This document shows positions 1 to 6,020 of a DNA stretch of 64,000 nt, piece by piece. The notes under the pieces were generated by a model that saw nothing but the letters and a program-made list of their open reading frames with translations, was not told the DNA's origin and searched no databases. Origin of the DNA: Lysobacter sp. GX 14042 (lineage in GTDB: Bacteria; Pseudomonadota; Gammaproteobacteria; Xanthomonadales; Xanthomonadaceae); assembly GCF_021390425.1 (NCBI RefSeq), contig NZ_JAJUWY010000001.1:372001-436000 (forward strand), in the 5' to 3' direction. Within the stretch, counting starts at the first letter, position 1. Every line of letters begins with the position of its first letter. Made by a program: the position numbers and the translations under genes.

Positions 1-898
1 AGTACTCGCCGTAATCGGGACGGTTCCACTTCTGGGTGGTGCCGCCGAAGTTGCCGGTCACGTTGGCGCAGTTCGCCGGGTCGGTGAAGATGTAGGAGTT
101 CTCCAGCGCATCGATCACCACGAAATCGCGGCTCGGATGCGGCGCACTGTAACCGTCGTTGTTGTACGTGGCGGTCATGTCGCGCTGGAAGCCCCAGATC
201 GGGTCACGCTCGTCGTACTGGATGCCGAAGAGCGAATTCAGCCGGCCGTCGGCGCCGGAGAAGCTGTCGGCGAAGGTGAAGCGCACGCTGTCGCCGCCAC
301 CTTCGCTGAACCAGCCACCGCGGATCGACATCTCGGCGGCGTCTAGGTTCTTCTTCAGGATGACGTTGACCACGCCGGCGATCGCGTCCGAACCGTACAG
401 CGAGGACTGGCCGCCCGGGAGGATCTCGATGCGGTCGACCAGCGCGACCGGAATACCGCTGATGTTGTTGAACACGTCCGAGCCGTTGTACAGCGCCGGA
501 TAGTTGGCCATCGGGCGGCCGTTGATCAGGTACTTGGTGTACCCGGGATCGAGGCCGAACATGTTGGAGGCCTCGGCACCCTGGGTGAACGAGGCCGAGG
601 TCTGGCCGCCCTGCACGCCACCGGTGGAGAAGGTAGACTGCTGCAGCACGTCGGCAACGCTCTGGAAGCCGCGCATCTGGATGTCCTCGGCGGACACCAC
701 GGTCACCGGGGTGAAGGTCTCGACCTCGGTGACCGGGATCAGCGAGCCGGTGACGGTGACGGTATCGAGGTTCTTCGCGTCGGCCTTGGCGGGCGCCGCA
801 TCCTGGGCCAGGGCGAGGCCGGCGACCGGAGTGATGAGGACCGCGAGCAACGCGGCGCTCAGTCGGCTGCGCTGCAGCCGGTTGTTGTATCGGGACAT
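1..898 (-). CDS. TonB-dependent receptor, N-terminal part (cut by window edge)
   Basis: Outer-membrane receptor for TonB-energised uptake; the substrate cannot be told. The frame is open from the ATG at 898 down to base 1, so only about 299 residues of signal peptide, TonB box and plug domain are visible. Residues 1-31 form a signal peptide (basic start, hydrophobic core, LALA then Q). A TonB-box-like DTVTVTG lies at about residues 45-51. The plug carries RGFQSVADVLQQS, LINGRPMANYPALYNG and RIEILPGGQSSLYGSDAIAGVVNV, which are classic plug motifs. The alanine-rich leader followed by LDTVTVTGSLIP is typical of the very large receptor families of Xanthomonadaceae. The beta-barrel lies outside the window, so intactness is unknown. 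Confidence 0.9.
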   Translation of the reverse strand, partial: MSRYNNRLQRSRLSAALLAVLITPVAGLALAQDAAPAKADAKNLDTVTVTGSLIPVTEVETFTPVTVVSAEDIQMRGFQSVADVLQQSTFSTGGVQGGQTSASFTQGAEASNMFGLDPGYTKYLINGRPMANYPALYNGSDVFNNISGIPVALVDRIEILPGGQSSLYGSDAIAGVVNVILKKNLDAAEMSIRGGWFSEGGGDSVRFTFADSFSGADGRLNSLFGIQYDERDPIWGFQRDMTATYNNDGYSAPHPSRDFVVIDALENSYIFTDPANCANVTGNFGGTTQKWNRPDYGEY

Positions 899-1200
899 GT
901 GGATCCTGTTCTTCTTTGGAGTGAAAGGCCGGCGACCGGTCAGAGGCGGTGCCGCAGGAGCTGCAGTTGTGGAGCCAGTCTCACGCAGGACGTCAGTGGC
1001 CCTTTGGTTATAACAACGCCCCGCCGTGCACGCCGGGTGTTGCGGCCGCGTTAAGGTGCTGCGGCCAAACGACGATCAGGAAGGCGCCATGATCGGCAAG
1101 ATGGCGGCACCTGGCGACGCGACGACGCGACGACGCGACGACGCGACGACGTGACGACGCAGGGCAGGGTGCGGGGCGAAGCGCCGGAAAGAGGGCGACG
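899..1200. other. Intergenic gap of 302 bp between divergent-side receptor and mpg
   Basis: I see no convincing gene here. It contains the upstream region of the TonB receptor (which reads leftward) and, near the right end, a short GC-rich octamer repeat listed separately. No promoter with both boxes stands out. Confidence 0.5.
1113..1160. repeat. Six-copy octamer tandem repeat (GACGACGC)
   Basis: The unit GACGACGC occurs head to tail from 1121 to 1160 (one copy has T for the last C), preceded by a variant GGCGACGC at 1113-1120. It is outside any gene I accept, about 40 bp from the 3' end of the mpg gene. The eight-base period would shift frame, which also argues that it is not coding. Copy number is likely variable between strains. 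Confidence 0.8.
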
Positions 1201-1785
1201 TCAGGGACGCGAGACGTGGGGATTCCCGGGCACGTACCAGCGCCACGGCAACTCCGTGGCTTTGGTGATGCCGATGCGCGGCGTCACCACGGGGTCGCCA
1301 GGAGGCGGAACGCCGTCGCCAAGGATCCGTACCGCACCACTGGCCAGGTCGACCCCATCGAGGGTTCCGGTGATGCCCAGCGCCTGCGCCAGCTTGGCGG
1401 GGCCACTGCACAGGTCGCGCTCGCTCCGCGCCCTCGGGCGCGCCTGCCTCATCCGCTCCTGGCCGGCCAGCGGCTCCAGCGCCCGCAACAGCACCGCAGT
1501 GCCTTCGCCTTCCTGGCCGCACACCGCGTTCGCGCACCAATGCATGCCGTAGGTGAAATACACATAGAGATGTCCGGCAGGTCCGAACATGGCGGCATTG
1601 CGGGCGGTGCGACCGCGGAATGCATGGGAGGCCGGATCGTCGCCGGCGTAGGCTTCGACCTCCACGATCCGGCCCACGCGGCCGTCGGCAGTAGCCAGCA
1701 ACTTGTTGAGCAGCAAGGGCGCGAGCAGGTCCGCGGGGCGGCGGTAGAAGTTGCCGGGCAGGGCGTTTCCTTCGAACAGGTCCAT
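1201..1785 (-). CDS. DNA-3-methyladenine glycosylase (AAG/MPG family)
   Basis: Base-excision repair enzyme that removes alkylated purines such as 3-methyladenine. At 194 residues it has the usual length for bacterial members of the AAG (Pfam Pur_DNA_glyco) family. Diagnostic stretches are GRIVEVEAYAGDDPASHAFRGRTARNAAMFGPAG (the catalytic Glu is in VEVEAY), LYVYFTYGMHWCANAV, and LCSGPAKLAQALGI. The start is the ATG at 1785, because the family normally begins with about 20 residues before the RRPADLLAP segment. It stands alone, with no obvious operon partner. Confidence 0.93.
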   Translation of the reverse strand: MDLFEGNALPGNFYRRPADLLAPLLLNKLLATADGRVGRIVEVEAYAGDDPASHAFRGRTARNAAMFGPAGHLYVYFTYGMHWCANAVCGQEGEGTAVLLRALEPLAGQERMRQARPRARSERDLCSGPAKLAQALGITGTLDGVDLASGAVRILGDGVPPPGDPVVTPRIGITKATELPWRWYVPGNPHVSRP

Positions 1786-1899
1786 GCGGGCTGTTCTAGC
1801 AGCTGGCGTGCAATCCGGTGTCGAGACCGCCGCGCGTGGGCCACGGACACTTCGGCACCAGCTGATACGCTCGCTCCATCCGACAGGGAGGCGTTGGAA

Positions 1900-2320
1900 A
1901 TGCGCAAGAGAACGTCAATGGCCGTCGCGCTCCTGGTCCTCGCAGGGCCGCTGGCGGCGGGTGAGAACCTCGTGTACCGCTGCAAGGACGCCGCAAGCGG
2001 CCAGCTGAGCTTCCAGTCGGACCCCTGCGGTCCGGGCCAGGTACATGAGCGTGCCTACGACGCGACTCCGGAGCGGGTCACGCCGGAGCAGGACGCCGCC
2101 AACCTGCGCCGCAACGTTGCTCGGCCGAAGCAGCCGGACACGAGACGGGGTGGAAAGCCTGCAACCCGCACCTCCTCACGCGCAGGCGCAGTCATCGGCG
2201 GCAACGCCGCTTGCAAGCGCGTGCGCGCCGCGCGCGACAAGGCCTACCGCAAGAACCCGAAGATGGACTACAACGCACGTGGGAAGTGGGGGGGACCGGG
2301 TGCGGGAAAGCTGCGGGTAG
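1900..2320 (+). pseudogene. Small secreted DUF4124-like protein, frameshifted near its 3' end
   Basis: An ATG at 1900 preceded by CAGGGAG (1884-1890) opens a small exported protein: signal peptide to about residue 20, then VYRCKDAASGQLSFQSDPCGPGQ, a DUF4124-type two-cysteine motif, a basic middle, and a C-terminal ACKRVRAARDKAYRKNPKMDY block. After residue 130 the frame runs on to 2373 in nonsense. Removing one G from the G7 tract at 2288-2294 restores a natural end, GDRVRESCG and a stop at 2318-2320. That end aligns exactly with GNTVRNACK, the end of the intact phage paralogue at 10110-10505. So the gene either carries a +1 frameshift, or the tract has a sequencing error. Function unknown. 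Confidence 0.65.
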
Positions 2321-2351
2321 GTGGGAGGTCGCCAAGTGATGCTCCATGGAG

Positions 2352-2750
2352 TCACAAGGCGAGAGACTCATGAAGCGAATTGAGCCCCAAACCTGACTTC
2401 GCATAATGCATATCGTGGCCGGCGTTCAGATTCACCGTCGCGGCCTGCGTGGGCAGGGCGGGAAGCATCACCGCGCACGCGATAACCGCAACTTCCGCAA
2501 GCCTTCGCCACACCTTTTTTTCGTCAGCTGAGAGCGCGCGCGCCTCGCCGACAACCCCCAGGACCCGCTGTAGCGGCTCGCCGGATAGCTCGGAAATCCG
2601 CGCACATTGCACGGTGTCCGGGTAGTTGCGGCCATGCCGCCAGTTGGAAACGCTCGCTCGCGACACCCCAAGCGCCTTGGCGAAAGCCGCATCACTGCTG
2701 GCTTTGGCGCCGATCTTCGCCTGGTCTATTAACTCGTTCAGTCTGTCCAC
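2352..2750 (-). CDS. Inovirus repressor, HTH (DUF3693-like), with C-terminus altered by integration
   Basis: About 132 residues from a GTG at 2750, preceded by AAGAGG. The frame could be opened further upstream, but that would run through the operator region. Residues 1-70 contain a phage-type helix-turn-helix (DAAFAKALGVSRASVSNWRHGRNYPD), then a linker with LSADEKKVWRRL and a hydrophobic segment (VAVIACAVMLPALPTQA). This layout resembles DUF3693 proteins of xanthomonad and vibrio filamentous phages; the family name is from memory. It is divergent from the early genes, with an operator palindrome between. The last 15 residues lie beyond the attachment site and are host sequence. On the excised circle the frame would instead continue from 10782 down to a stop at 10696. 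Confidence 0.8.
   Translation of the reverse strand: MDRLNELIDQAKIGAKASSDAAFAKALGVSRASVSNWRHGRNYPDTVQCARISELSGEPLQRVLGVVGEARALSADEKKVWRRLAEVAVIACAVMLPALPTQAATVNLNAGHDMHYAKSGLGLNSLHESLAL
2396..2423 (+). other. attL: hybrid dif site (host XerC arm, phage XerD arm)
   Basis: XerC-type arm ACTTCGCATAA (2396-2406), central hexamer TGCATA (2407-2412), then a degenerate XerD arm TCGTGGCCGGC (2413-2423). It shares the 16 bp from 2398 to 2413 exactly with 10781-10796. A good XerC arm with a poor XerD arm is what integrative mobile elements exploiting Xer leave at one end. Confidence 0.85.
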
Positions 2751-2762
2751 GTTTAGACCCTC

Positions 2763-2792
2763 TTGACGGGTGTCGTTCAGGGGGACTATACA
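2763..2792 (+). promoter_or_regulatory. Putative early phage promoter (rightward)
   Basis: TTGACG at 2763-2768, an 18-bp spacer, then TATACA at 2787-2792, facing the early genes that start at 2891. The reverse strand of the same bases offers a -10-like TATAGT (2785-2790) for the repressor, so the two promoters would be back to back and overlapping. No matching -35 is seen for the leftward one. Confidence 0.45.
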
Positions 2793-2799
2793 TGTGCCC

Positions 2800-2820
2800 G
2801 TGTTCAGACGCTCTGAACAC
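2800..2820. promoter_or_regulatory. Operator palindrome of the phage repressor
   Basis: Perfect inverted repeat with arms GTGTTCAGA and TCTGAACAC separated by CGC. It lies just downstream of the overlapping promoter pair and between the repressor and the early genes. A partial copy of one arm (GTGTCGTTCAG) is at 2770-2780, between the promoter boxes. Assignment to the adjacent HTH repressor is inferred from position. Confidence 0.7.
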
Positions 2821-2830
2821 CCGGCCGCGC

Positions 2831-2877
2831 CCCCTGACGCCCTATCAGGGGCCGGCCACCTTCTAGGGCGATAGGGC
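2831..2877. repeat. Interleaved inverted repeats before the first early gene
   Basis: Two perfect inverted repeats share bases: CCCCTGA (2831-2837) with TCAGGGG (2845-2851), and GCCCTATC (2839-2846) with GATAGGGC (2870-2877). They cannot form together, so the region could switch between two hairpins. It could be an mRNA leader structure, a second operator or part of a replication origin or packaging signal. The sequence alone does not decide. Confidence 0.55.
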
Positions 2878-2890
2878 AGGGGATACGGGC

Positions 2891-3070
2891 ATGGCACTCG
2901 ACGATCTTGACCGCGATTGCATCGCAACGCTGGCGGCTAGCTGTGAACTCTGGATGGGGTGGGAGCGCGAGGCGTTGGCACGTGGCGATCTGCTCGAGGC
3001 GGCGCGGTGCGCGGATCGTGCGGAGTCGGCCTCGGACACCGTGTTCTTTCTCGTTGGTGCGAAGTCGTGA
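2891..3070 (+). CDS. Small acidic early phage protein, 59 aa, unknown
   Basis: First gene to the right of the operator. The ATG at 2891 follows GGCAGGGGAT with good spacing. The product (MALDDLDRDCIATLAASC at its start, VFFLVGAKS at its end) is short, alpha-helical looking and acidic, with no family I recognise. Its TGA overlaps the GTG of the next gene in the sequence GTGA, the first of a long series of such overlaps. By position it could be a regulator or a host take-over protein, but nothing in the sequence shows that. Confidence 0.65.
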   Translation: MALDDLDRDCIATLAASCELWMGWEREALARGDLLEAARCADRAESASDTVFFLVGAKS

Positions 3071-3651
3071 GGGTGCTGGTCGGCTGCGAGTCCTCCGGCA
3101 TCGTGCGCGACGCGATGATGCGCGCCGGGCATGATGCAATGTCCTGCGATCTGCTACCCACCGAGCGCCCCGGCCCGCACTACCAGGGCGACGTGTTCGA
3201 CGTGATCGGCGACGGTTGGGACCTCGCTATTTTCCATCCGCCCTGTACCCATCTCGCGGTCAGTGGGGCGCGCTGGTTCAAGGATAAGCAGCAGCAGCAG
3301 GCCGAGGCTCTGGAGTTCGTGCGCCGCCTGCTGCTTGCACCTATCCCGCGTATCGCTTTGGAGAATCCGGTATCGGTGATCTCGTCGCGCATCCGCCAGC
3401 CTGACCAGATCATCCAGCCTTGGCAGTTCGGGCACGGCGAGACAAAGGCCACGTGCCTGTGGCTTATCGGTTTGCCGCCGCTGGTGCCGACCAACATCGT
3501 GGAAGGTCGCGAGCAGCGCATTCACCGGATGCCGCCGGGACCCGATCGCTGGCGCGAGCGTAGCCGCACCTTCCAGGGTATCGCCGACGCGATGGCCACC
3601 CAGTGGGGTGGTGCGGTGGAGCAGCCTTTGCCGCTGCGGGGTGCCGCGTGA
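3067..3651 (+). CDS. Phage DNA (cytosine) methyltransferase-like protein
   Basis: 194 residues from the GTG at 3067, which overlaps the previous stop. The start RVLVGCESSGIVRDAMMRAG is a Rossmann-type SAM-binding loop. HPPCTHLAVSG at about residues 57-67 is the PPC catalytic-loop motif of C5-cytosine methyltransferases, and ENPV at about 99 matches their ENV/ENP motif. The C-terminal half (QPWQFGHGETKATCLWL, RSRTFQGIADAMA) is a conserved block I know from tailed-phage homologues. It lacks a full target-recognition domain and is about half the size of a bacterial Dcm enzyme. No restriction partner is present. Methylation could protect phage DNA from host restriction. Activity is unproven. Confidence 0.75.
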   Translation: MRVLVGCESSGIVRDAMMRAGHDAMSCDLLPTERPGPHYQGDVFDVIGDGWDLAIFHPPCTHLAVSGARWFKDKQQQQAEALEFVRRLLLAPIPRIALENPVSVISSRIRQPDQIIQPWQFGHGETKATCLWLIGLPPLVPTNIVEGREQRIHRMPPGPDRWRERSRTFQGIADAMATQWGGAVEQPLPLRGAA

Positions 3652-3770
3652 TCCTCGCCCACGAAGCCGTTTCCGCGACCCTCGCCGCGTTTCATGCCGG
3701 CGTGGGCGTCGGCGTCCTGCTCGGCCTCGCGCTCGGCTTCGGCATTACCGCCTGGAGCCGGCGGCGATGA
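3648..3770 (+). CDS. Single-pass membrane mini-protein, copy 1 (40 aa)
   Basis: GTG start at 3648 overlapping the previous stop (GTGA). The product begins MILAHEAVSATLAAFHAG, then a glycine-rich hydrophobic helix (VGVGVLLGLALGFGITAW) and ends SRRR, consistent with an inner-membrane protein with a cytoplasmic basic tail. The same module recurs at 3827-3943 as a tandem duplicate. Function unknown; its small size and helix resemble minor coat or assembly helper proteins of filamentous phages. Confidence 0.6.
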   Translation: MILAHEAVSATLAAFHAGVGVGVLLGLALGFGITAWSRRR

Positions 3771-3943
3771 GCCCTCTTCGTCGGGGGCTCGTCGGGGTGG
3801 TGCGACTTGGGTTAGGGGCTGTCGTCGTGATCCTCGCCCACGAAGCCGCGTCCGCGACCCACGCCGAGTTCCATGCCGGCGTGGGCGTCGGCGTCCTGCT
3901 CGGCCTCGCGCTCGGCTTCGGCGCGTGGAGCCGGCGGCGATGA
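3767..3943 (+). CDS. Membrane mini-protein, copy 2 with N-terminal extension (58 aa)
   Basis: The ATG at 3767 overlaps the stop of copy 1 (ATGA) and adds 20 residues (MSPLRRGLVGVVRLGLGAVV) before the duplicated module. The in-frame GTG at 3827 matches the start of copy 1 and would give 38 residues. Either start is possible; the coupled-overlap pattern of the whole operon favours 3767. The duplicated helix is identical to that of copy 1, and the product again ends WSRRR. Confidence 0.55.
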   Translation: MSPLRRGLVGVVRLGLGAVVVILAHEAASATHAEFHAGVGVGVLLGLALGFGAWSRRR

Positions 3944-4026
3944 ACGCGCTTCTGGAGGTCTTGGTGGTCGTGGTGTTCTTCCTTGTGACCTACGGCGTGC
4001 TGTTGCTGTGGGACTTGATGCGGTGA
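3940..4026 (+). CDS. Tiny transmembrane protein, 28 aa
   Basis: ATG at 3940 overlapping the previous stop (ATGA). The peptide is almost entirely one membrane helix (LLEVLVVVVFFLVTYGVLLLW) ending in DLMR. Its size is like the pVII/pIX minor coat proteins of Ff phages (about 32-33 residues), but it sits in the early cluster rather than beside the coat gene. Assignment is therefore open. Confidence 0.5.
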   Translation: MNALLEVLVVVVFFLVTYGVLLLWDLMR

Positions 4027-4184
4027 CCGCCCACCACGCCAACGCAGGCTGCTACCAGTGCGGCGGGAGCCTCGCATGGTCCCGCCTTCGGTCGTTCCGC
4101 GACGGCACGCTGCGCGCTGTCCGCGAGCTTCTCGCCTGCTACGACTGCGGCGCGCTGCTCGCCCGCCGGGAGTGGTTCCGATGA
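4023..4184 (+). CDS. Small zinc-ribbon-like protein, 53 aa
   Basis: GTG at 4023 overlapping the previous stop. The product has two CxxC pairs, CYQC near residue 10 and CYDC near residue 39, spaced as in a zinc ribbon, with a basic helix between. It ends ARREWFR. Such proteins often bind nucleic acid; no named family is recognised. It is coupled to both neighbours by four-base overlaps, so it belongs to the early operon. Confidence 0.6.
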   Translation: MTAHHANAGCYQCGGSLAWSRLRSFRDGTLRAVRELLACYDCGALLARREWFR

Positions 4185-4381
4185 CCGGCCATCTCGTTCG
4201 CTGCGATGGCTCGGACTTCGCCTTCCGCATGTGCCAGGACGGCCCGGAGTGGGTCGCCGAGTTGTTCTTCCGTGGGGAGTCGCTGCGCGATGAGTTCCGC
4301 GCCGACTCGCCCGAAGCCTTGCGCCTCGCCATCGCCGAATGGCTGCTGCGCCTGACCGTGGACGCGAGGGCGCTGCAGTGA
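4181..4381 (+). CDS. Small phage protein of 66 aa, unknown
   Basis: ATG at 4181 overlapping the previous stop (ATGA). The product (MTGHLVRCDGSDFAFRMCQD onward) is soluble looking and ends in an acidic-hydrophobic helix SPEALRLAIAEWLLRLTVDA. I do not recognise a family. It is immediately upstream of the replication initiator, to whose GTG it is coupled (GTGA at 4378-4381). Confidence 0.6.
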   Translation: MTGHLVRCDGSDFAFRMCQDGPEWVAELFFRGESLRDEFRADSPEALRLAIAEWLLRLTVDARALQ

Positions 4382-5874
4382 CGCTGTTAACAAGAACCCC
4401 CCCCACCGGGATGGGGACGTATTCGACGGACGGTCAGCGGCTCGGGGTTCCCGAGCTTTCGGCGCGCTCGTATGCGGCGGCTCTGGCGTTCCACGGCGCG
4501 GAGCGCCCCCCGTGTAGTAACACGGGGATGCTTCACCCCCGCGAAGCCGACGCGCCGGCGTTCGTTGACTACCTCGCCTTCACGATCAAGGGCGCGAAGC
4601 GGCTTCTATCCCGGGTCCCGCGCCACGCGGATGCCCCGGACGGGCTGGAAACGCTCCGCGCGGCCCTGTGGGGCATTGCGGACGATACCTGGACCTCTGA
4701 CCGCGACCGGGTGCGTGCGGCGGCCCTGTGGGCCGATCTGCCCGAACCGCTGCCCGTCGACTGCACCGGCCATGCGGCGATGAAGACCCTGACCGGTCGC
4801 CGTGTCGAACTCGGCCTGTACCTGCTCGCCCGGACCATGATTGAAGCGGTAGGCCCCGCGCTCATGGTTGACGAACTGTGTGGCAAGGGCCTCAACGGCT
4901 ACAGCGATCACGCAAAGATCAGAACGCATCTCGGCGAGAACTGCGGCTCCATCGCTGTCGGCGGCAACCGCGACACCGTACACGTGATCCTGACCGGGCA
5001 GGCCTGCCGTCGCCTGGACATGCACAAGCTCGCCGACGCCCTCGACGGCTTCGACGTGCGTATCAGCCGCATTGATTCGGCATGGGACGACTTCTCCGGC
5101 CGCTTCGGCACCCCGCGCGATGCGGCCACGAAGTATGCGGACGGCGGCTTCCAGCCCGAACGGGGCACGCGGTCCGCGTCTGTCCAGCTGGTTGACGACC
5201 TCGGTTCCGGCAAGGGGTCGACCTTCTACCTCGGCGACCGGAAAACCCGGCTCCTGCGCGTCTATAGCAAGGGTCAGCAGCTGGGTGACCCGGAGTCGCC
5301 TTGGACTCGATATGAAATCCAGTGGATGGGGTCCGCGTTCGACCTCTCCACCGACAACCTCCGCGCGCCCGGTGCGCTGCTTGCGCGGTACCCGGACCTC
5401 GGCCACCTGCCGGTGTGCAGCGACGGTACCGGCGCGCACCGCACCCAGCGCGAGGCGGAAATCTCCGCCGCGCGCACGGCGAAGTGGATCAAGACCACGT
5501 GCGGAGCCGCCATCGGCCTTGCGGCCGATGCGATTGGGCCTGAACTGTTTGTGGAGCTGGTACGGCGCGAGGAAGACGCCGTGCCGCGCCGGCTCCGTGG
5601 AATTGCCGACACCAGGGCGGACGTATCCGCACGGGTGGGTGGTGCGCTGTTGGAGCAATGCAGGCATGCGCCCGCTGCATCGCTCCCGTCATTCGAAAGG
5701 GCGTGGGATAAGTGCAATGAGCAAGATGATTCTTCGGGCGGAAGTGGAATCCGACTTCGTGGACGAGCGGTCAGGCGTGAGCGCGAAGGGCAAGCCCTAC
5801 ACGATTCGCGAGCAGGAATGTTGGTTTTACCTCGGGTCGAAGTTTCCCGAGAAAGTCCGGCTTTCGCTGGATGA
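4378..5874 (+). CDS. Phage replication initiation protein (Rep_trans-like)
   Basis: Rolling-circle replication initiator of the phage, expected to nick the plus-strand origin. The GTG at 4378 overlaps the previous stop, like all upstream genes; an ATG at 4411 is the alternative. Supporting blocks are FVDYLAFTIKG (about residue 62), ISRIDSAWDDF, RTRLLRVYSKGQQLGDPESPWTRYEIQW (about 290-315, written here across two family blocks) and a C-terminal SARTAKWIKTTCG. This layout fits the replication initiation factor family (PF02486) common in xanthomonad inoviruses. The open frame ends 158 bases inside the next gene. A single-base shift near 5700 would instead end it at the TAA at 5708-5710. Confidence 0.85.
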   Translation: MTLLTRTPPTGMGTYSTDGQRLGVPELSARSYAAALAFHGAERPPCSNTGMLHPREADAPAFVDYLAFTIKGAKRLLSRVPRHADAPDGLETLRAALWGIADDTWTSDRDRVRAAALWADLPEPLPVDCTGHAAMKTLTGRRVELGLYLLARTMIEAVGPALMVDELCGKGLNGYSDHAKIRTHLGENCGSIAVGGNRDTVHVILTGQACRRLDMHKLADALDGFDVRISRIDSAWDDFSGRFGTPRDAATKYADGGFQPERGTRSASVQLVDDLGSGKGSTFYLGDRKTRLLRVYSKGQQLGDPESPWTRYEIQWMGSAFDLSTDNLRAPGALLARYPDLGHLPVCSDGTGAHRTQREAEISAARTAKWIKTTCGAAIGLAADAIGPELFVELVRREEDAVPRRLRGIADTRADVSARVGGALLEQCRHAPAASLPSFERAWDKCNEQDDSSGGSGIRLRGRAVRREREGQALHDSRAGMLVLPRVEVSRESPAFAG

Positions 5875-6016
5875 AACCCAGCCGGCCTACCGCGCCGGTC
5901 TGTATGAGGTCGACCTGACGCCGGCGCTGACCGTCGGCGATTTCGGCCGCCTCGCCATCGACGGTCGCCGGTTGAAGCTCGCCCCGGTCGTTGCCGCCAC
6001 GGCGGCCAAGGCATAA
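5717..6016 (+). CDS. Phage single-stranded DNA-binding protein (pV-like)
   Basis: 99 residues from ATG 5717. The pattern of an N-terminal beta-strand (MILRAEVESDFVDERSG), KGKPYTIREQECWFYL, and LYEVDLTPALTVGDFGRLAIDGRRLKLAPV fits the helix-destabilising protein family of filamentous phages (Phage_DNA_bind, PF02303). It coats nascent single strands and switches replication from double- to single-stranded synthesis before packaging. It follows the initiator, whose open frame overlaps its start by 158 bases, and precedes the coat genes, the standard position. Confidence 0.85.
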   Translation: MSKMILRAEVESDFVDERSGVSAKGKPYTIREQECWFYLGSKFPEKVRLSLDETQPAYRAGLYEVDLTPALTVGDFGRLAIDGRRLKLAPVVAATAAKA

Positions 6017-6020
6017 CCCC

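Larger units (their letters stand above)
3648..3943 (+). repeat. Tandem duplication of a membrane mini-gene
   Basis: Bases 3648-3770 and 3827-3943 are near-identical direct copies. The second lacks six bases (two codons, Ile-Thr before the final TrpSerArgArgArg) and differs at a few positions clustered near the start. The stretch encoding the membrane helix is identical. A 56-bp unrelated segment separates them. Confidence 0.9.

Noticed and set aside
1113-1160. Octamer repeat considered as a CRISPR or DNA-uptake array
   Set aside because: Units are eight bases, contiguous and without spacers; no cas genes are near.
5322-5543. Short arginine-rich frames inside the initiator gene
   Set aside because: Out-of-frame shadows typical of GC-rich coding DNA.
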